Shown here in pieces: positions 21,442 through 29,189 of a DNA stretch of 36,789 bases (within the stretch, counting starts at the first letter, position 1; each line of letters starts with the position of its first letter). The notes beneath the pieces are model-generated. The model had not been told where the DNA came from and did not search any database. It saw only the letters and a program-made list of their open reading frames with translations. The stretch spans positions 1-36,789 of the forward strand of contig JAJUIU010000038.1 in assembly GCA_029267445.1 (NCBI GenBank). The letters run 5' to 3'. The position numbers and the translations under genes were made by a program. The DNA is from Rhodospirillaceae bacterium (GTDB taxonomy: Bacteria > Pseudomonadota > Alphaproteobacteria > Azospirillales > Azospirillaceae).

Positions 21442-23319
21442 TCACTGACAGGCCAGGCACTCCTCGTACTTGTTCGGCTCGCCCGCGGCCGGTGCGGCGG
21501 CGGCGGTTTTGGTCTTGGGCATGGAGAGGTCCTTGGTCACGTCGCTCTCGGCGCGCTGCACGGAGAGCGAGCGGAGGTAGTACATGGACTTCACGCCCTT
21601 CTTCCAGGCCTGGTAGTGGATCTGGTGCAGGTCGCGCTTGTGCACGTCGGCCGGCAGGAAGATGTTGAGGCTCTGGGCCTGGCAGATGAAGGGCGTGCGG
21701 TCGGCGGCGAGGTCGATCAGCCAGCGCTGGTCCAGCTCGAACGCGGTCTTGAACACATCGCGCTCCAGGTCGGTCAGGAAATCCAGATGCTGGACCGAGC
21801 CGCCGTTGAGCGTAATCGAGGACCAGGTGTCCTCGTCGTTGCGGCCATAGCCCTCCAGCACCGTCTCCAGGTGCTTGTTGCGCACGCTGAAGCTGCCGGA
21901 CAGGGTCTTGTGGGTGTAGGCGTTGGCCGCCGACGGCTCGATGCCGGGGCTGGAGCCGCCGCAGATGATGGAGATGCTGGCCGTGGGCGCGATGGCGATC
22001 TTGTTGGAGAAGCGCTCCATCACGCCGTACTCCGCCGCGTCCGGGCACGGGCCCCGCTCCTCCGCCAGCTTGACCGAGGCGGCGTCCGCCTGGCGCTTCA
22101 CATGGGCGAACATGCGCTTGTTCCAGACCTTGGCCATGACGCTTTCGATCGGCACGCCCTGGGACTGCAGGAAGCTGTGGAAGCCCATGACGCCGAGGCC
22201 GACCGAGCGCTCGCGCTCGGCCGAATAGCGGGCGCGGGCCATCTCGTCCGGCGCGTTCTTGATGAAATCGTCCATCACGTTGTCGAGGAAGCGCAGCGTG
22301 TCCTCGATGAAGGTCGGGTGGTCCTGCCACTCCAGGAAGTATTCGAGGTTCAGCGAGCTAAGGCAGCAGACGGCCGTGCGCTCCTGCCCCCAGGGGTCCA
22401 GGCCCGTGGGCAGCGTGATCTCGCTGCACAGGTTGGACATCTTCACGTTCAGGCCGGCCAGCTTGTGATGCTCCGGGATGGCCCGGTTCACATGGTCGAT
22501 GAAGAGCAGGTACGGCTCGCCCGTCTCCACCCGCGCGGTGAGGATGCGGATCCAGAGGTCGCGCGCCTTCACCACACGGATGGTGGCGCCGTCCTTCGGG
22601 CTGGTCAGCTTCCACTCCGCATCCTCCTCCACCGCGCGCATGAAGGCGTCGGGGATGGCGATGCCGTGGTGGAGGTTGAGGGCCTTGCGGTTCGGGTCGC
22701 CGCCGGTGGGACGGCGCATCTCGATGAACTCCTCGATCTCGGGATGGGAGACCGGGAGGTAGCAGGCCGCCGAGCCGCGACGCAGGCTGCCCTGGGAGAT
22801 GGCGAGGGTGAGGCTGTCCATCACCCGGATGAAGGGGATGACGCCCGAGGTCTTGCCGTTGCCCTTGACCTTCTCCCCGATGGAGCGGAGGTTGCCCCAG
22901 TAGGAGCCGATGCCCCCGCCCTTGGCCGCCAGCCAGACATTCTCGTTCCACAGGCCGACGATGCCCTCCAGGCTGTCGGAGGACTCGTTCAGGAAGCAGG
23001 AGATGGGCAGGCCGCGCTTGGTGCCGCCGTTGGACAGCACCGGCGTGGAGGGCATGAACCAGAGGCGCGAGATGTAGTCGTACAGGCGCTGGGCGTGGGC
23101 GGCGTCGTCCGCATAGTAGCCGGCGACACGGGCGAACAGGTCCTGGTAGGACTCACCCGGCAGCAGATAGCGGTCGTCGAGCGTGGCCTTGCCGAACGCG
23201 GTCAGCAGATCATCCCGCGAACGATCCACAACCACCTGCTTGTGGCCGCGCACCTGGACGGAGCCCAGGAGATCCCCGCCCTGAGGCTGCTTCGCCTCGA
23301 AAACGTCGCCGTCGCGCAT
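21442..23319 (-). CDS. nrdA: Ribonucleoside-diphosphate reductase alpha subunit (class Ia), without ATP-cone
   Basis: 625 residues. Catalytic subunit reducing NDPs to dNDPs with NrdB. Active-site Cys108 (GLPISCFLN) and Cys319 (AVCCLSSLNL) form the redox pair. Asn296, Cys298 and Glu300 (SNLCSEI) are the radical and substrate residues. The radical-transfer Tyr pair is in KSMYYLRS, and the C-terminal shuttle is Cys621-x-x-Cys624 (ECLACQ). The chain starts directly with the helical domain: the ~90-residue N-terminal ATP-cone that senses dATP in E. coli NrdA is absent. A Lys/Ala-rich tail links the barrel to the CxxC. It has its own promoter region with DnaA-box-like and NrdR-like sites (23352-23398) and a strong terminator. 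Confidence 0.95.
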   Translation of the reverse strand: MRDGDVFEAKQPQGGDLLGSVQVRGHKQVVVDRSRDDLLTAFGKATLDDRYLLPGESYQDLFARVAGYYADDAAHAQRLYDYISRLWFMPSTPVLSNGGTKRGLPISCFLNESSDSLEGIVGLWNENVWLAAKGGGIGSYWGNLRSIGEKVKGNGKTSGVIPFIRVMDSLTLAISQGSLRRGSAACYLPVSHPEIEEFIEMRRPTGGDPNRKALNLHHGIAIPDAFMRAVEEDAEWKLTSPKDGATIRVVKARDLWIRILTARVETGEPYLLFIDHVNRAIPEHHKLAGLNVKMSNLCSEITLPTGLDPWGQERTAVCCLSSLNLEYFLEWQDHPTFIEDTLRFLDNVMDDFIKNAPDEMARARYSAERERSVGLGVMGFHSFLQSQGVPIESVMAKVWNKRMFAHVKRQADAASVKLAEERGPCPDAAEYGVMERFSNKIAIAPTASISIICGGSSPGIEPSAANAYTHKTLSGSFSVRNKHLETVLEGYGRNDEDTWSSITLNGGSVQHLDFLTDLERDVFKTAFELDQRWLIDLAADRTPFICQAQSLNIFLPADVHKRDLHQIHYQAWKKGVKSMYYLRSLSVQRAESDVTKDLSMPKTKTAAAAPAAGEPNKYEECLACQ

Positions 23320-23351
23320 CGTCTTGTCCCCGCTTTCCCCAGCCCCGAGCC

Positions 23352-23371
23352 TGTTGATAACCTGTGGATAA
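23352..23371 (-). promoter_or_regulatory. Two adjacent DnaA-box-like sequences upstream of nrdA
   Basis: On the minus strand TTATCCACA (23363-23371), a perfect match to the TTATNCACA DnaA box, is followed two bases later by TTATCAACA (23352-23360), one mismatch away. They start 33 bp before the nrdA start codon. E. coli nrdAB is known to be controlled by DnaA through two boxes in its promoter, so a similar link to replication initiation is plausible here. Confidence 0.6.
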
Positions 23372-23382
23372 CCAGGTCTTTA

Positions 23383-23398
23383 ACACCACATGTTGACG
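23383..23398 (-). promoter_or_regulatory. NrdR-box-like sequence upstream of nrdA
   Basis: On the minus strand CGTCAACATGTGGTGT matches about 10 of 16 positions of the NrdR consensus, best in the right half (TGTGGTGT against TaTwGtgt). No convincing partner box is seen 31 bp away, so this is only a candidate. Confidence 0.3.
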
Positions 23399-23545
23399 TG
23401 GCGAGGGAGGATGGTACCAGATGTCGGGGGGTCGGCAAGAGGGAATTTCGGGCGGACGACGATTTCCATTTTCCAGAGTCCGGCGGCGCGCGTAAGCCCT
23501 TGATGTGACTCGGATGCAAGGTGGACGGGGTGCCGATGCGCCTCC

Positions 23546-23580
23546 GCCCTCGCCCTTCGACAGGCTCAGGGTGAGGGCGA
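23546..23580. repeat. CCCTTCGACAGGCTCAGGGTGAGG-class repeat, uninterrupted copy 2
   Basis: CGCCCTCGCCC at the left pairs with the right end GGTGAGGGCG around CTTCGACAGGCTCAGG. It is the reference form for the interrupted copies at 14556-14618 and 32897-32956. Confidence 0.8.
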
Positions 23581-23601
23581 CGGGAGCGGCGGGGGCGGCT
23601 T

Positions 23602-23778
23602 ACCCCTCACCCGGCTCCCTCCGGTCGCCACCCTCTCCCGCAAGGGGAGAGGGTTCACTTTGTCCGCGCCCGATCCTGTGACGCCCGATGCCGCTGAGGC
23701 AGAACCATGTCGGCGCCACGTTCCCCCTCTCCCCTTGCGGGAGAGGGTCCCGAGCGTGAGCGAGGGGGGTGAGGGGTG
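23602..23778. repeat. Inverted pair of CCTCACCC...CTCTCCC-class repeats, pair 1
   Basis: The left copy (23602-23653) runs ACCCCTCACCC to CCCTCTCCCGCAAGGGGAG. The right copy (23721-23778) is its inverse, from CCCTCTCCCCTTGCGGGAGA to GGGTGAGGGGT. About 67 bp lie between. Each half has its own GGGAGAGGG hairpin, and the two halves can pair over roughly 50 bp. A second pair with the same layout is at 32991-33163. Confidence 0.8.
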
Positions 23779-23822
23779 ATGGGGGCGGCGGGGGCGGGAA
23801 GATCATTCGACCGATCCAAGCA

Positions 23823-23906
23823 GTCATCCCGGCGGAAGCCGGGACCCATGGCTTTCCACATGCGCCAAGCGGACAGATGGGCCCCGGCTTTCGCCGGGGT
23901 GACGGG
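23823..23906. repeat. GTCATCCCGG-class palindromic repeat, copy 2
   Basis: GTCATCCCGGCGGAAGCCGG at the left is mirrored by CCGGCTTTCGCCGGGGTGAC at the right. It is closely similar to the copy at 9782-9866. Confidence 0.8.
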
Positions 23907-24028
23907 TTTAGATAAGGATGCGGCGGCGGCAGGCGCCCCCACCTCCACCCCCTCCCCCGCTTGCCGGGGATGGCGGCGAGGGGTATCCAGGGAGGGCCGC
24001 AACCCCGCGTGAGGGACGAGAGACCGCG

Positions 24029-25393
24029 ATGTTCATCGCCTGCCCGAACCTGATCGCGAAGAACCCCGCCCGGCTGCATTACGGGATCGCCGTCGCCGAT
24101 GTGGACGGGGACGGGCGGGACGAGGTGGTGATAGCCGCCCACGGCCCGAACCGGGTGCTGAAATGGGACGGCGAGCGGCTGGTGGACGCGGCCGACCCGC
24201 TGGTGGAGGACGCGGGCAGGCTGGCCCTGGGGGTCGCCTGCGGGGACGTGGACGGCGACGGGCGGGAGGAGCTGTACATCCTGAACACCGACACGGCGAG
24301 CGGGCCGAAGGGTGTCTCGGACCGCCTGTTCGCCTGCTTCGGCAGCCGCTGGATCGACCTGATGGCGCTGCCGGAGAGTGCCGCCGCCGCGAACCGCTGG
24401 TCCGGCCGGTCGGTGGCGGTGATCGACCGGGCGGGCGACGGGCGCTACGGCGTGCTGGTGGCGAACCTGGGCGGGCCGCTGCGCCTGTATGAGCTGGACG
24501 AGCGCGGGCGGCTGGCCGACTTCGCCGAGGAGGCCGGGCTGGACGCGGTGCTCGACGCGCGGTCCCTGCTGGCGGCCCCGCTGATCGGCGACCTGCCGGA
24601 CGTGTTCGTCGGCTGCGAGAAGGGCCCCAACATCCTGTTCCGCAACGAGGGCGACGGCGGATTCGAGGAGATGGGCGAGGAATGGGGCCTGACGGACCCG
24701 CTGAACAGCGCGCGCGGGGTGTCCACCATCGACGCTGACGGCGACGGGCTGCTGGATCTGGTGCTGGGCAACTGGAAGGGGCCGCACAGGCTTTACCAGC
24801 AGCGGCCGGGCGGCGGGTTCCGCGACATCGCGCCGCCGGACCTCGCCCTGCCGTCGGCCGTGCGGACGGTGATCGTGGCCGACTTCGACAATGACGGCTA
24901 CGAGGAGATCCTGTTCAACAACCTGGGCGAGCCGAACCGGCTGTTCGGCTGGCGGGACGAGCGCTGGCAGCAGATCGAGATCGGCGACGCGGCCGAGCCG
25001 GACGGGCTGGGCACCGGGGCCGCCGTGGCCGACCTGGACGGGGACGGGCAGCTGGAGCTGATCGTCAGCCATGGCGAGGACCACCCGCAGCCCCTGTCGC
25101 TCTACATCGCCGAGCCGCGCGGGCATGGCTGGCTGCGGGTGCGGCCGCTGACGGCGGCGGGCGCGCCGGCGCGCGGCGCCATCGTGCGGCTGACGGCCGG
25201 CGGGCGCACCCAGGTGCGGGCGATCTGCGCGGGCTCCGGCTATCTCTGCCAGATGGAGCCGGTCGCGCATTTCGGGCTGGGCGACCTGAAACATGTGGAC
25301 CGGGTGGAGGTGCGCTGGCCGGACGGCAGCATCGCCCGGATCGACAGGCCGCAGCCCTGCACCACCCTGACGGTGCCGTTCCCGGGACGCTGA
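24029..25393 (+). CDS. FG-GAP/VCBS repeat protein with ASPIC/UnbV C-terminal domain (CRTAC1-like)
   Basis: 454 residues. Several beta-propeller blades carry Ca-binding loops: VADVDGDGRDEVVIA, CGDVDGDGREELYIL, TIDADGDGLLDLVLG, VADFDNDGYEEILFN and VADLDGDGQLELIVS. The last ~80 residues match an ASPIC/UnbV module (HGWLRVRPLT ... FGLGDLKHVDRVEVRWPDG). Related proteins are usually secreted, but no signal peptide is visible from the ATG at 24029 or in the frame upstream, which is repeat-derived. Either it is cytosolic or exported by another route. GAGGGA lies upstream of the ATG. It is convergent with the membrane protein gene, 4 bp away. The ligand is unknown. Confidence 0.9.
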   Translation: MFIACPNLIAKNPARLHYGIAVADVDGDGRDEVVIAAHGPNRVLKWDGERLVDAADPLVEDAGRLALGVACGDVDGDGREELYILNTDTASGPKGVSDRLFACFGSRWIDLMALPESAAAANRWSGRSVAVIDRAGDGRYGVLVANLGGPLRLYELDERGRLADFAEEAGLDAVLDARSLLAAPLIGDLPDVFVGCEKGPNILFRNEGDGGFEEMGEEWGLTDPLNSARGVSTIDADGDGLLDLVLGNWKGPHRLYQQRPGGGFRDIAPPDLALPSAVRTVIVADFDNDGYEEILFNNLGEPNRLFGWRDERWQQIEIGDAAEPDGLGTGAAVADLDGDGQLELIVSHGEDHPQPLSLYIAEPRGHGWLRVRPLTAAGAPARGAIVRLTAGGRTQVRAICAGSGYLCQMEPVAHFGLGDLKHVDRVEVRWPDGSIARIDRPQPCTTLTVPFPGR

Positions 25394-25397
25394 GCCG

Positions 25398-26255
25398 TCA
25401 GACCTCCACGTCCGTATCGACGGAGGGCACCTGGTTCGGCGCCAGGGTCGCCTGCCAGAGGCGGGCGGTGAAGATGGCGCTGGCCGCGTAGACGATGAAG
25501 GTGACGGGGATGCCGATCAGGCCCGTCGCGTCCGCCACGATGCCGCCGGTGAGCGCGCCGACGACGCTGAGCAGGTTCGACGGCAGGGCGATCAGCCACA
25601 GGATCATCGCCGACACGGTGGCGACGGGGACCGTTTCCCGCCAGGAGCGGGCGAGTGCCGAGCCCGTGTCCAGCGCCACCGGCACCACGCCGGGGCTGAG
25701 CCGGGCCACCATGTAGCAGACCAGGAAGAAGCCCAGCAGGCTGCCGAGCTGGCCGCCGACATTGGCCCCGAACTCCCCCGCCCCGGCGATGCCGAAGGCG
25801 ACCGCGCCGATCAGCGCGAGGGCGGCGGCCAGCAGGCTGAGCAGCATGAAGGCGGGGATGGTGGCGAGGCCGACGACGATGGTCCAGCCGATGGTGCGCA
25901 GCTCCCGCCGGCCGAGGCCGGGGTCGATCAGGGTGGCGTCGTCGTCGCCGAGCGCCGTCCAGCGGTACCAGCGGACCAGGAACCGCGCGTAGCCCCACAG
26001 CATCAGCAGAGAGCCGACGATGAGGTAGCCGCTGTTGGAAGCGACCCAGCGGCTCATGGCGCCCGGGTCCTGCTGCATGGTCGCGGCGTCGGGCGACGGG
26101 TTGGACCAGAAGAGCCAGAGGAAGAGGCCCACGCCCGCCAGGAACGGGAGCCCGGCGAACCGGACGAGGCGCCAGGGGTCGCCGAGGACGGCGGCGTAGG
26201 CGAGCGTCACCTCCTGGCGGATGTCCGGGCCGGTGGCACCGGTGCTGATGGTCAT
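25398..26255 (-). CDS. Multi-pass membrane protein, family not recognised
   Basis: 285 residues with about six hydrophobic segments, for example FAGLPFLAGVGLFLWLFW (about 33-50), YLIVGSLLMLWGYARFLV, WTIVVGLATIPAFMLLSLL, LLGFFLVCYMVARL and the C-terminal TGLIGIPVTFIVYAASAI. The N-terminal segment (QEVTLAYAAVLGDPWRLVRF) and the loop WYRWTALGDDDATLIDPGL are hydrophilic. The layout resembles small inner-membrane proteins of unknown function, with one permease-like RSWRETVPVATVSAM amphipathic stretch. No motif assigns a substrate. It is divergent from dgcN with 212 bp between, and convergent with the FG-GAP gene. Confidence 0.8.
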   Translation of the reverse strand: MTISTGATGPDIRQEVTLAYAAVLGDPWRLVRFAGLPFLAGVGLFLWLFWSNPSPDAATMQQDPGAMSRWVASNSGYLIVGSLLMLWGYARFLVRWYRWTALGDDDATLIDPGLGRRELRTIGWTIVVGLATIPAFMLLSLLAAALALIGAVAFGIAGAGEFGANVGGQLGSLLGFFLVCYMVARLSPGVVPVALDTGSALARSWRETVPVATVSAMILWLIALPSNLLSVVGALTGGIVADATGLIGIPVTFIVYAASAIFTARLWQATLAPNQVPSVDTDVEV

Positions 26256-26424
26256 GCGCGTCCCCGATGCGGCGGCGCCGGAAGGCGCCCGTGACTGCCG
26301 CTAATGTGTGGACGCGGAGACGTTTCCTCAACACCCGGCGGCCACACCGCGCCATCATGACCGGACGGCGTCGGGCGCGGTTGTCGGGTCGGAGACGCGA
26401 CCGTAGAGTGACGACAGCCCGAGA

Positions 26425-26450
26425 CGCCCGCCCGATACGCCCGCCCGATA
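26425..26450. repeat. 13-bp tandem duplication upstream of dgcN
   Basis: CGCCCGCCCGATA occurs twice back to back (26425-26437 and 26438-26450), followed by CGCCCC, ending 17 bp before the dgcN start and next to its GGAGG ribosome binding site. It is probably a slippage product and could tune expression. Confidence 0.7.
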
Positions 26451-26467
26451 CGCCCCCTGGAGGCCCC

Positions 26468-27493
26468 ATGCAGATCGCCGCACCCTACCTGCTGTTCCTG
26501 GGCGACGTGACCGACGACCTGGCCGCCAAGACGGCCGCCGGCATCGCCTACTGGCGGCCGGGGAACTGCCTGGGGCAGCTGCGGCTGCCGGGCTGCACGC
26601 CGGACCTGGGGCTGCCGGACATGACCATCGCGCAAGCCGTGGCGCGCGGGGCGCGGACCATGGTGGTCGGCGTCGCCAACCGGGGCGGGACCATCGCGCC
26701 GCACTGGGAGCCGGTGCTGCTGGAGGCGCTGGCGGCGGGCATGGACCTGGCGTCGGGGCTGCACCAGCGGCTGACGTCCCTGCCGGCGGTGCGCGACGCG
26801 GCGGCGAAGCACGGCCGCCACCTGTTCGACGTGCGCCACCCGGACCGCGACTTCGCCATCGCCACCGGGGCCAAGCGGGCCGGCCTCAGGGTGCTGGCGG
26901 TGGGGACCGACTGTTCCATCGGCAAGATGTACACGGCCCTGGCGCTGGAGCGGGAGATGACGGCGCGGGGCATGAAGGCCAGCTTCCGCGCCACGGGCCA
27001 GACCGGCATCCTGATCGCCGGGACCGGCGTGTCGGTCGACGCGGTGGTCAGCGATTTCGTGGCCGGGGCGGTCGAATGGCTGTGCCCGGAGAACGAGGCC
27101 GACCACTGGGACGTGGTGGAGGGGCAGGCGAGCGTGCTGCACCCGAGCTATGCCGGCGTGACGCTGGCGCTGGTCCACGGCAGCCAGCCGGACGCCATGG
27201 TGATGTGCCACGAGCCCAGCCGCCCGCACATGCGCGGCCTGCCGGGGCGGCCCCTGCCCGACCTCGCCGACTGCATCGCGGCGCACGAGGCGGCGGCCCG
27301 GGTGACCAACCCGCGCGCGAAGGTGATCGGATTCGCCTTCAACACCTCCGCCCTGTCGGACGACGCGGCCACGCGCCTGCTGCTGGAGACGGAGGAGCGC
27401 TTCGGCATGCCGGCGGTGGACCCGGTGCGCACGGGCGTGGAACCGCTGGTCGACATCCTGGAGGAGATCGAGGCCGATGCCCTCGTCCGTTAA
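26468..27493 (+). CDS. dgcN: DgcN-type N-acetyltransferase (DUF1611 family)
   Basis: 341 residues. The P-loop-like segment AVGTDCSIGKMYTALAL (about 145-161) is characteristic of DUF1611, together with GQTGILIAGTGVSVDAVVSDF and the His-rich VRHPDRDF region. In the described D-glutamate pathway this enzyme N-acetylates D-Glu to N-acetyl-D-Glu, which DgcA then racemises to N-acetyl-L-Glu. GGAGG lies 6 bp upstream of the ATG at 26468. The stop lies inside the next gene (17-bp overlap), so the two are translationally coupled. Cytosolic. The identity is strengthened by the partner gene; activity on D-Glu itself is inferred. Confidence 0.9.
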   Translation: MQIAAPYLLFLGDVTDDLAAKTAAGIAYWRPGNCLGQLRLPGCTPDLGLPDMTIAQAVARGARTMVVGVANRGGTIAPHWEPVLLEALAAGMDLASGLHQRLTSLPAVRDAAAKHGRHLFDVRHPDRDFAIATGAKRAGLRVLAVGTDCSIGKMYTALALEREMTARGMKASFRATGQTGILIAGTGVSVDAVVSDFVAGAVEWLCPENEADHWDVVEGQASVLHPSYAGVTLALVHGSQPDAMVMCHEPSRPHMRGLPGRPLPDLADCIAAHEAAARVTNPRAKVIGFAFNTSALSDDAATRLLLETEERFGMPAVDPVRTGVEPLVDILEEIEADALVR

Positions 27494-28478
27494 GCGGGAC
27501 CTGCGGGTCACGGTCGAGCGGTTCCCCATCGCGGGCGAGTTCCGCATCAGCCGGGGATCGAAGACCGAGGCCGTGGTGGTGGTGGCGGAGATCGACGACG
27601 GCGGCGTGGTCGGGCGGGGCGAATGCGTGCCCTACGCCCGCTATGGCGAGACGGTGGAGGGCGTGGCGGACGCGATCCGGGCCCTGGCCCCCCGCATCGC
27701 GACCGGCGGCATCGACCGCTTCGCCCTGGCCAGCACCCTGCCGCCGGGCGCCGCGCGCAACGCGCTGGACTGCGCCCTGTGGGACCTGGAGGCGAAGCTG
27801 ACCGGCGTGCCCGTCTGGCAGTCGGTCGGGCTGGACGCCGCACCGGGGCCGGTCACCACCTGCTACACCCTGTCGATCGATGCGCCGGAGAGGATGGGCG
27901 TGGCGGCCAGCACCTGCGGGCGGCCGGTGCTGAAGCTGAAGCTGGCGGGGGACGGGGCCGACCTGGAGCGGGTGCGCGCGGTGCGGCAAGGAGCGCCCCA
28001 GGCCCGGCTGATCGTGGACGCGAACGAGGGCTGGAGCCTGGACGATCTGAAGCGGCTGGCGCCGGCGTTCGCGGAGCTGGGTGTGGAGATGATCGAGCAG
28101 CCGCTGCCGGCGGCGGCCGACGACGCGCTGCTGGGATTCGCGAGCCCGGTGCCGCTTGGGGCGGACGAGAGCGTGCACGGGATCGACAGCCTGGAGCGGA
28201 TCCGGGGCAAGTACAGCGTGGTCAACATCAAGCTGGACAAGACGGGCGGCCTGACCGAGGCGCTGGAGATGAGGGAGGCCTGCGCCGCGGCGGGCCTGGA
28301 CATCATGGTCGGCTGCATGGTGGCGACATCGCTGGCCATGGCGCCGGCCTTCCTGCTGGCCCAGGGGGCGCGGTTCGTGGACCTGGACGGGCCGCTGCTG
28401 CTGGCCCGCGACCGGCCGGACGGGATGCGGTACGAGGGCGGGACCGTGTTCCCGCCCGCCCCGGCGCTGTGGGGCTGA
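27477..28478 (+). CDS. dgcA: DgcA-type N-acetyl-D-glutamate racemase (enolase superfamily)
   Basis: 333 residues of the muconate-lactonising/dipeptide-epimerase branch. Catalytic Lys pair: LKLKLAG (Lys153, Lys155) on one side and NIKLDKTGG (Lys252) on the other. Metal ligands are Asp181 (VDANEGW), Glu207 (MIEQPL) and Asp230 (LGADES). The related Ala-Glu dipeptide epimerase (YcjG) acts on murein peptides, but the tight coupling to the DUF1611 gene, with a 17-bp overlap, favours the DgcA role of converting N-acetyl-D-Glu to N-acetyl-L-Glu. No deacetylase or transporter is next to it. Cytosolic. The assignment is firm for fold, good for role. Confidence 0.88.
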   Translation: MPSSVKRDLRVTVERFPIAGEFRISRGSKTEAVVVVAEIDDGGVVGRGECVPYARYGETVEGVADAIRALAPRIATGGIDRFALASTLPPGAARNALDCALWDLEAKLTGVPVWQSVGLDAAPGPVTTCYTLSIDAPERMGVAASTCGRPVLKLKLAGDGADLERVRAVRQGAPQARLIVDANEGWSLDDLKRLAPAFAELGVEMIEQPLPAAADDALLGFASPVPLGADESVHGIDSLERIRGKYSVVNIKLDKTGGLTEALEMREACAAAGLDIMVGCMVATSLAMAPAFLLAQGARFVDLDGPLLLARDRPDGMRYEGGTVFPPAPALWG

Positions 28479-28488
28479 GGCGCCGGCG

Positions 28489-28866
28489 TCAGCGCCCGGC
28501 CGAAGCGGTCTGCTCCACCCGGCGCCAGCGGTGCCAGGCGAGCGCGCCCAGCACGGCGGCCACCAGGACGGCGCCGTGCAGCACCAGCAGCACGGCCATG
28601 GCGCCCAGGCTGGCCACGGTGACGACCTCCCAAAGCTCCCGCTGGCCCGCGCGCAGCAGCATCAGACCGGACGCGCTGCTGGCGAAGACGCCGATGACGA
28701 GGCCGAGGATCATGGCGTTCACCGCCGTTTCCGGCGGCAGATCGACGGCGCGGATCAACGTGGAGACGAGCACCGCGTCGCCCAGGATCTTCAGGGCCAC
28801 GGGCTGGAACGGGAAACCGGTGCCGGGCGCGGGACCGGTCGGTGGGCGGTCGGGTGACAGATTCAT
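28489..28866 (-). CDS. Small membrane protein, family not recognised
   Basis: 125 residues with two to three membrane helices. A Pro-rich hydrophilic N-terminus of about 20 residues precedes segments near AVNAMILGLVIGVFASSASG and VVTVASLGAMAVLLVLHGAV, ending with a basic tail (HRWRRVEQ). I chose the ATG at 28866; a TTG two codons upstream (28872) has GGAGG at a better 5-bp distance and is an alternative. It is convergent with dgcA, 10 bp away, and divergent from the histidine kinase region. No function can be assigned. Confidence 0.7.
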   Translation of the reverse strand: MNLSPDRPPTGPAPGTGFPFQPVALKILGDAVLVSTLIRAVDLPPETAVNAMILGLVIGVFASSASGLMLLRAGQRELWEVVTVASLGAMAVLLVLHGAVLVAAVLGALAWHRWRRVEQTASAGR

Positions 28867-29189
28867 GTCCAAGGCGGCCTCCTCTCGGACCGCATATGGT
28901 CACCCCCGGCGGCGGTCGCAACGCCGCATGATGGGGACGGACTGGCAGCAAGATGGGGGAGCCACCCCACCGCGATCCGCCCATACCGGACGGGGTGGGG
29001 CCGCGAAGACCAGGACCGCCGGATCGTCATTGGACCGACAAGGATTATCTCGACGAGTCCTTCGCCCCCGACCGCGAGCAGTGCGAGTCTTTGCGACTAT
29101 TCCTTTGGTCTGGCTTACATAAGGAATTGCTTTGGCCGACAACCATACCATGAAGGGCATATCCGGGATGTCGAGCCACGGGAGGACGT
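28867..29189. other. Intergenic region upstream of the hybrid histidine kinase
   Basis: 323 bp. The right-hand half (about 29060-29165) is AT-richer, with TTGCGACTATTCC and TTACATAAGGAATTGC, and is probably the promoter of the kinase gene. A 66-codon frame at 28953-29153 lacks a ribosome binding site and coding bias. I see no operator or hairpin I would defend. Confidence 0.5.

Larger units (their letters stand above)
23320..24028. other. Intergenic region between nrdA and the FG-GAP gene, rich in palindromic repeats
   Basis: 709 bp with the nrdA promoter at its left end and then almost continuous repeats: one at 23546-23580, an inverted pair at 23602-23778 and one at 23823-23906. Open frames crossing it translate the repeats and are not credible genes. 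Confidence 0.7.

Noticed and set aside
21385-23508. 707-codon plus-strand open frame opposite nrdA
   Set aside because: NrdA has all catalytic residues on the other strand; this frame is a shadow.
28953-29153. 66-codon open frame before the histidine kinase
   Set aside because: It has no ribosome binding site, mixed codon bias and covers the likely promoter of the kinase gene.
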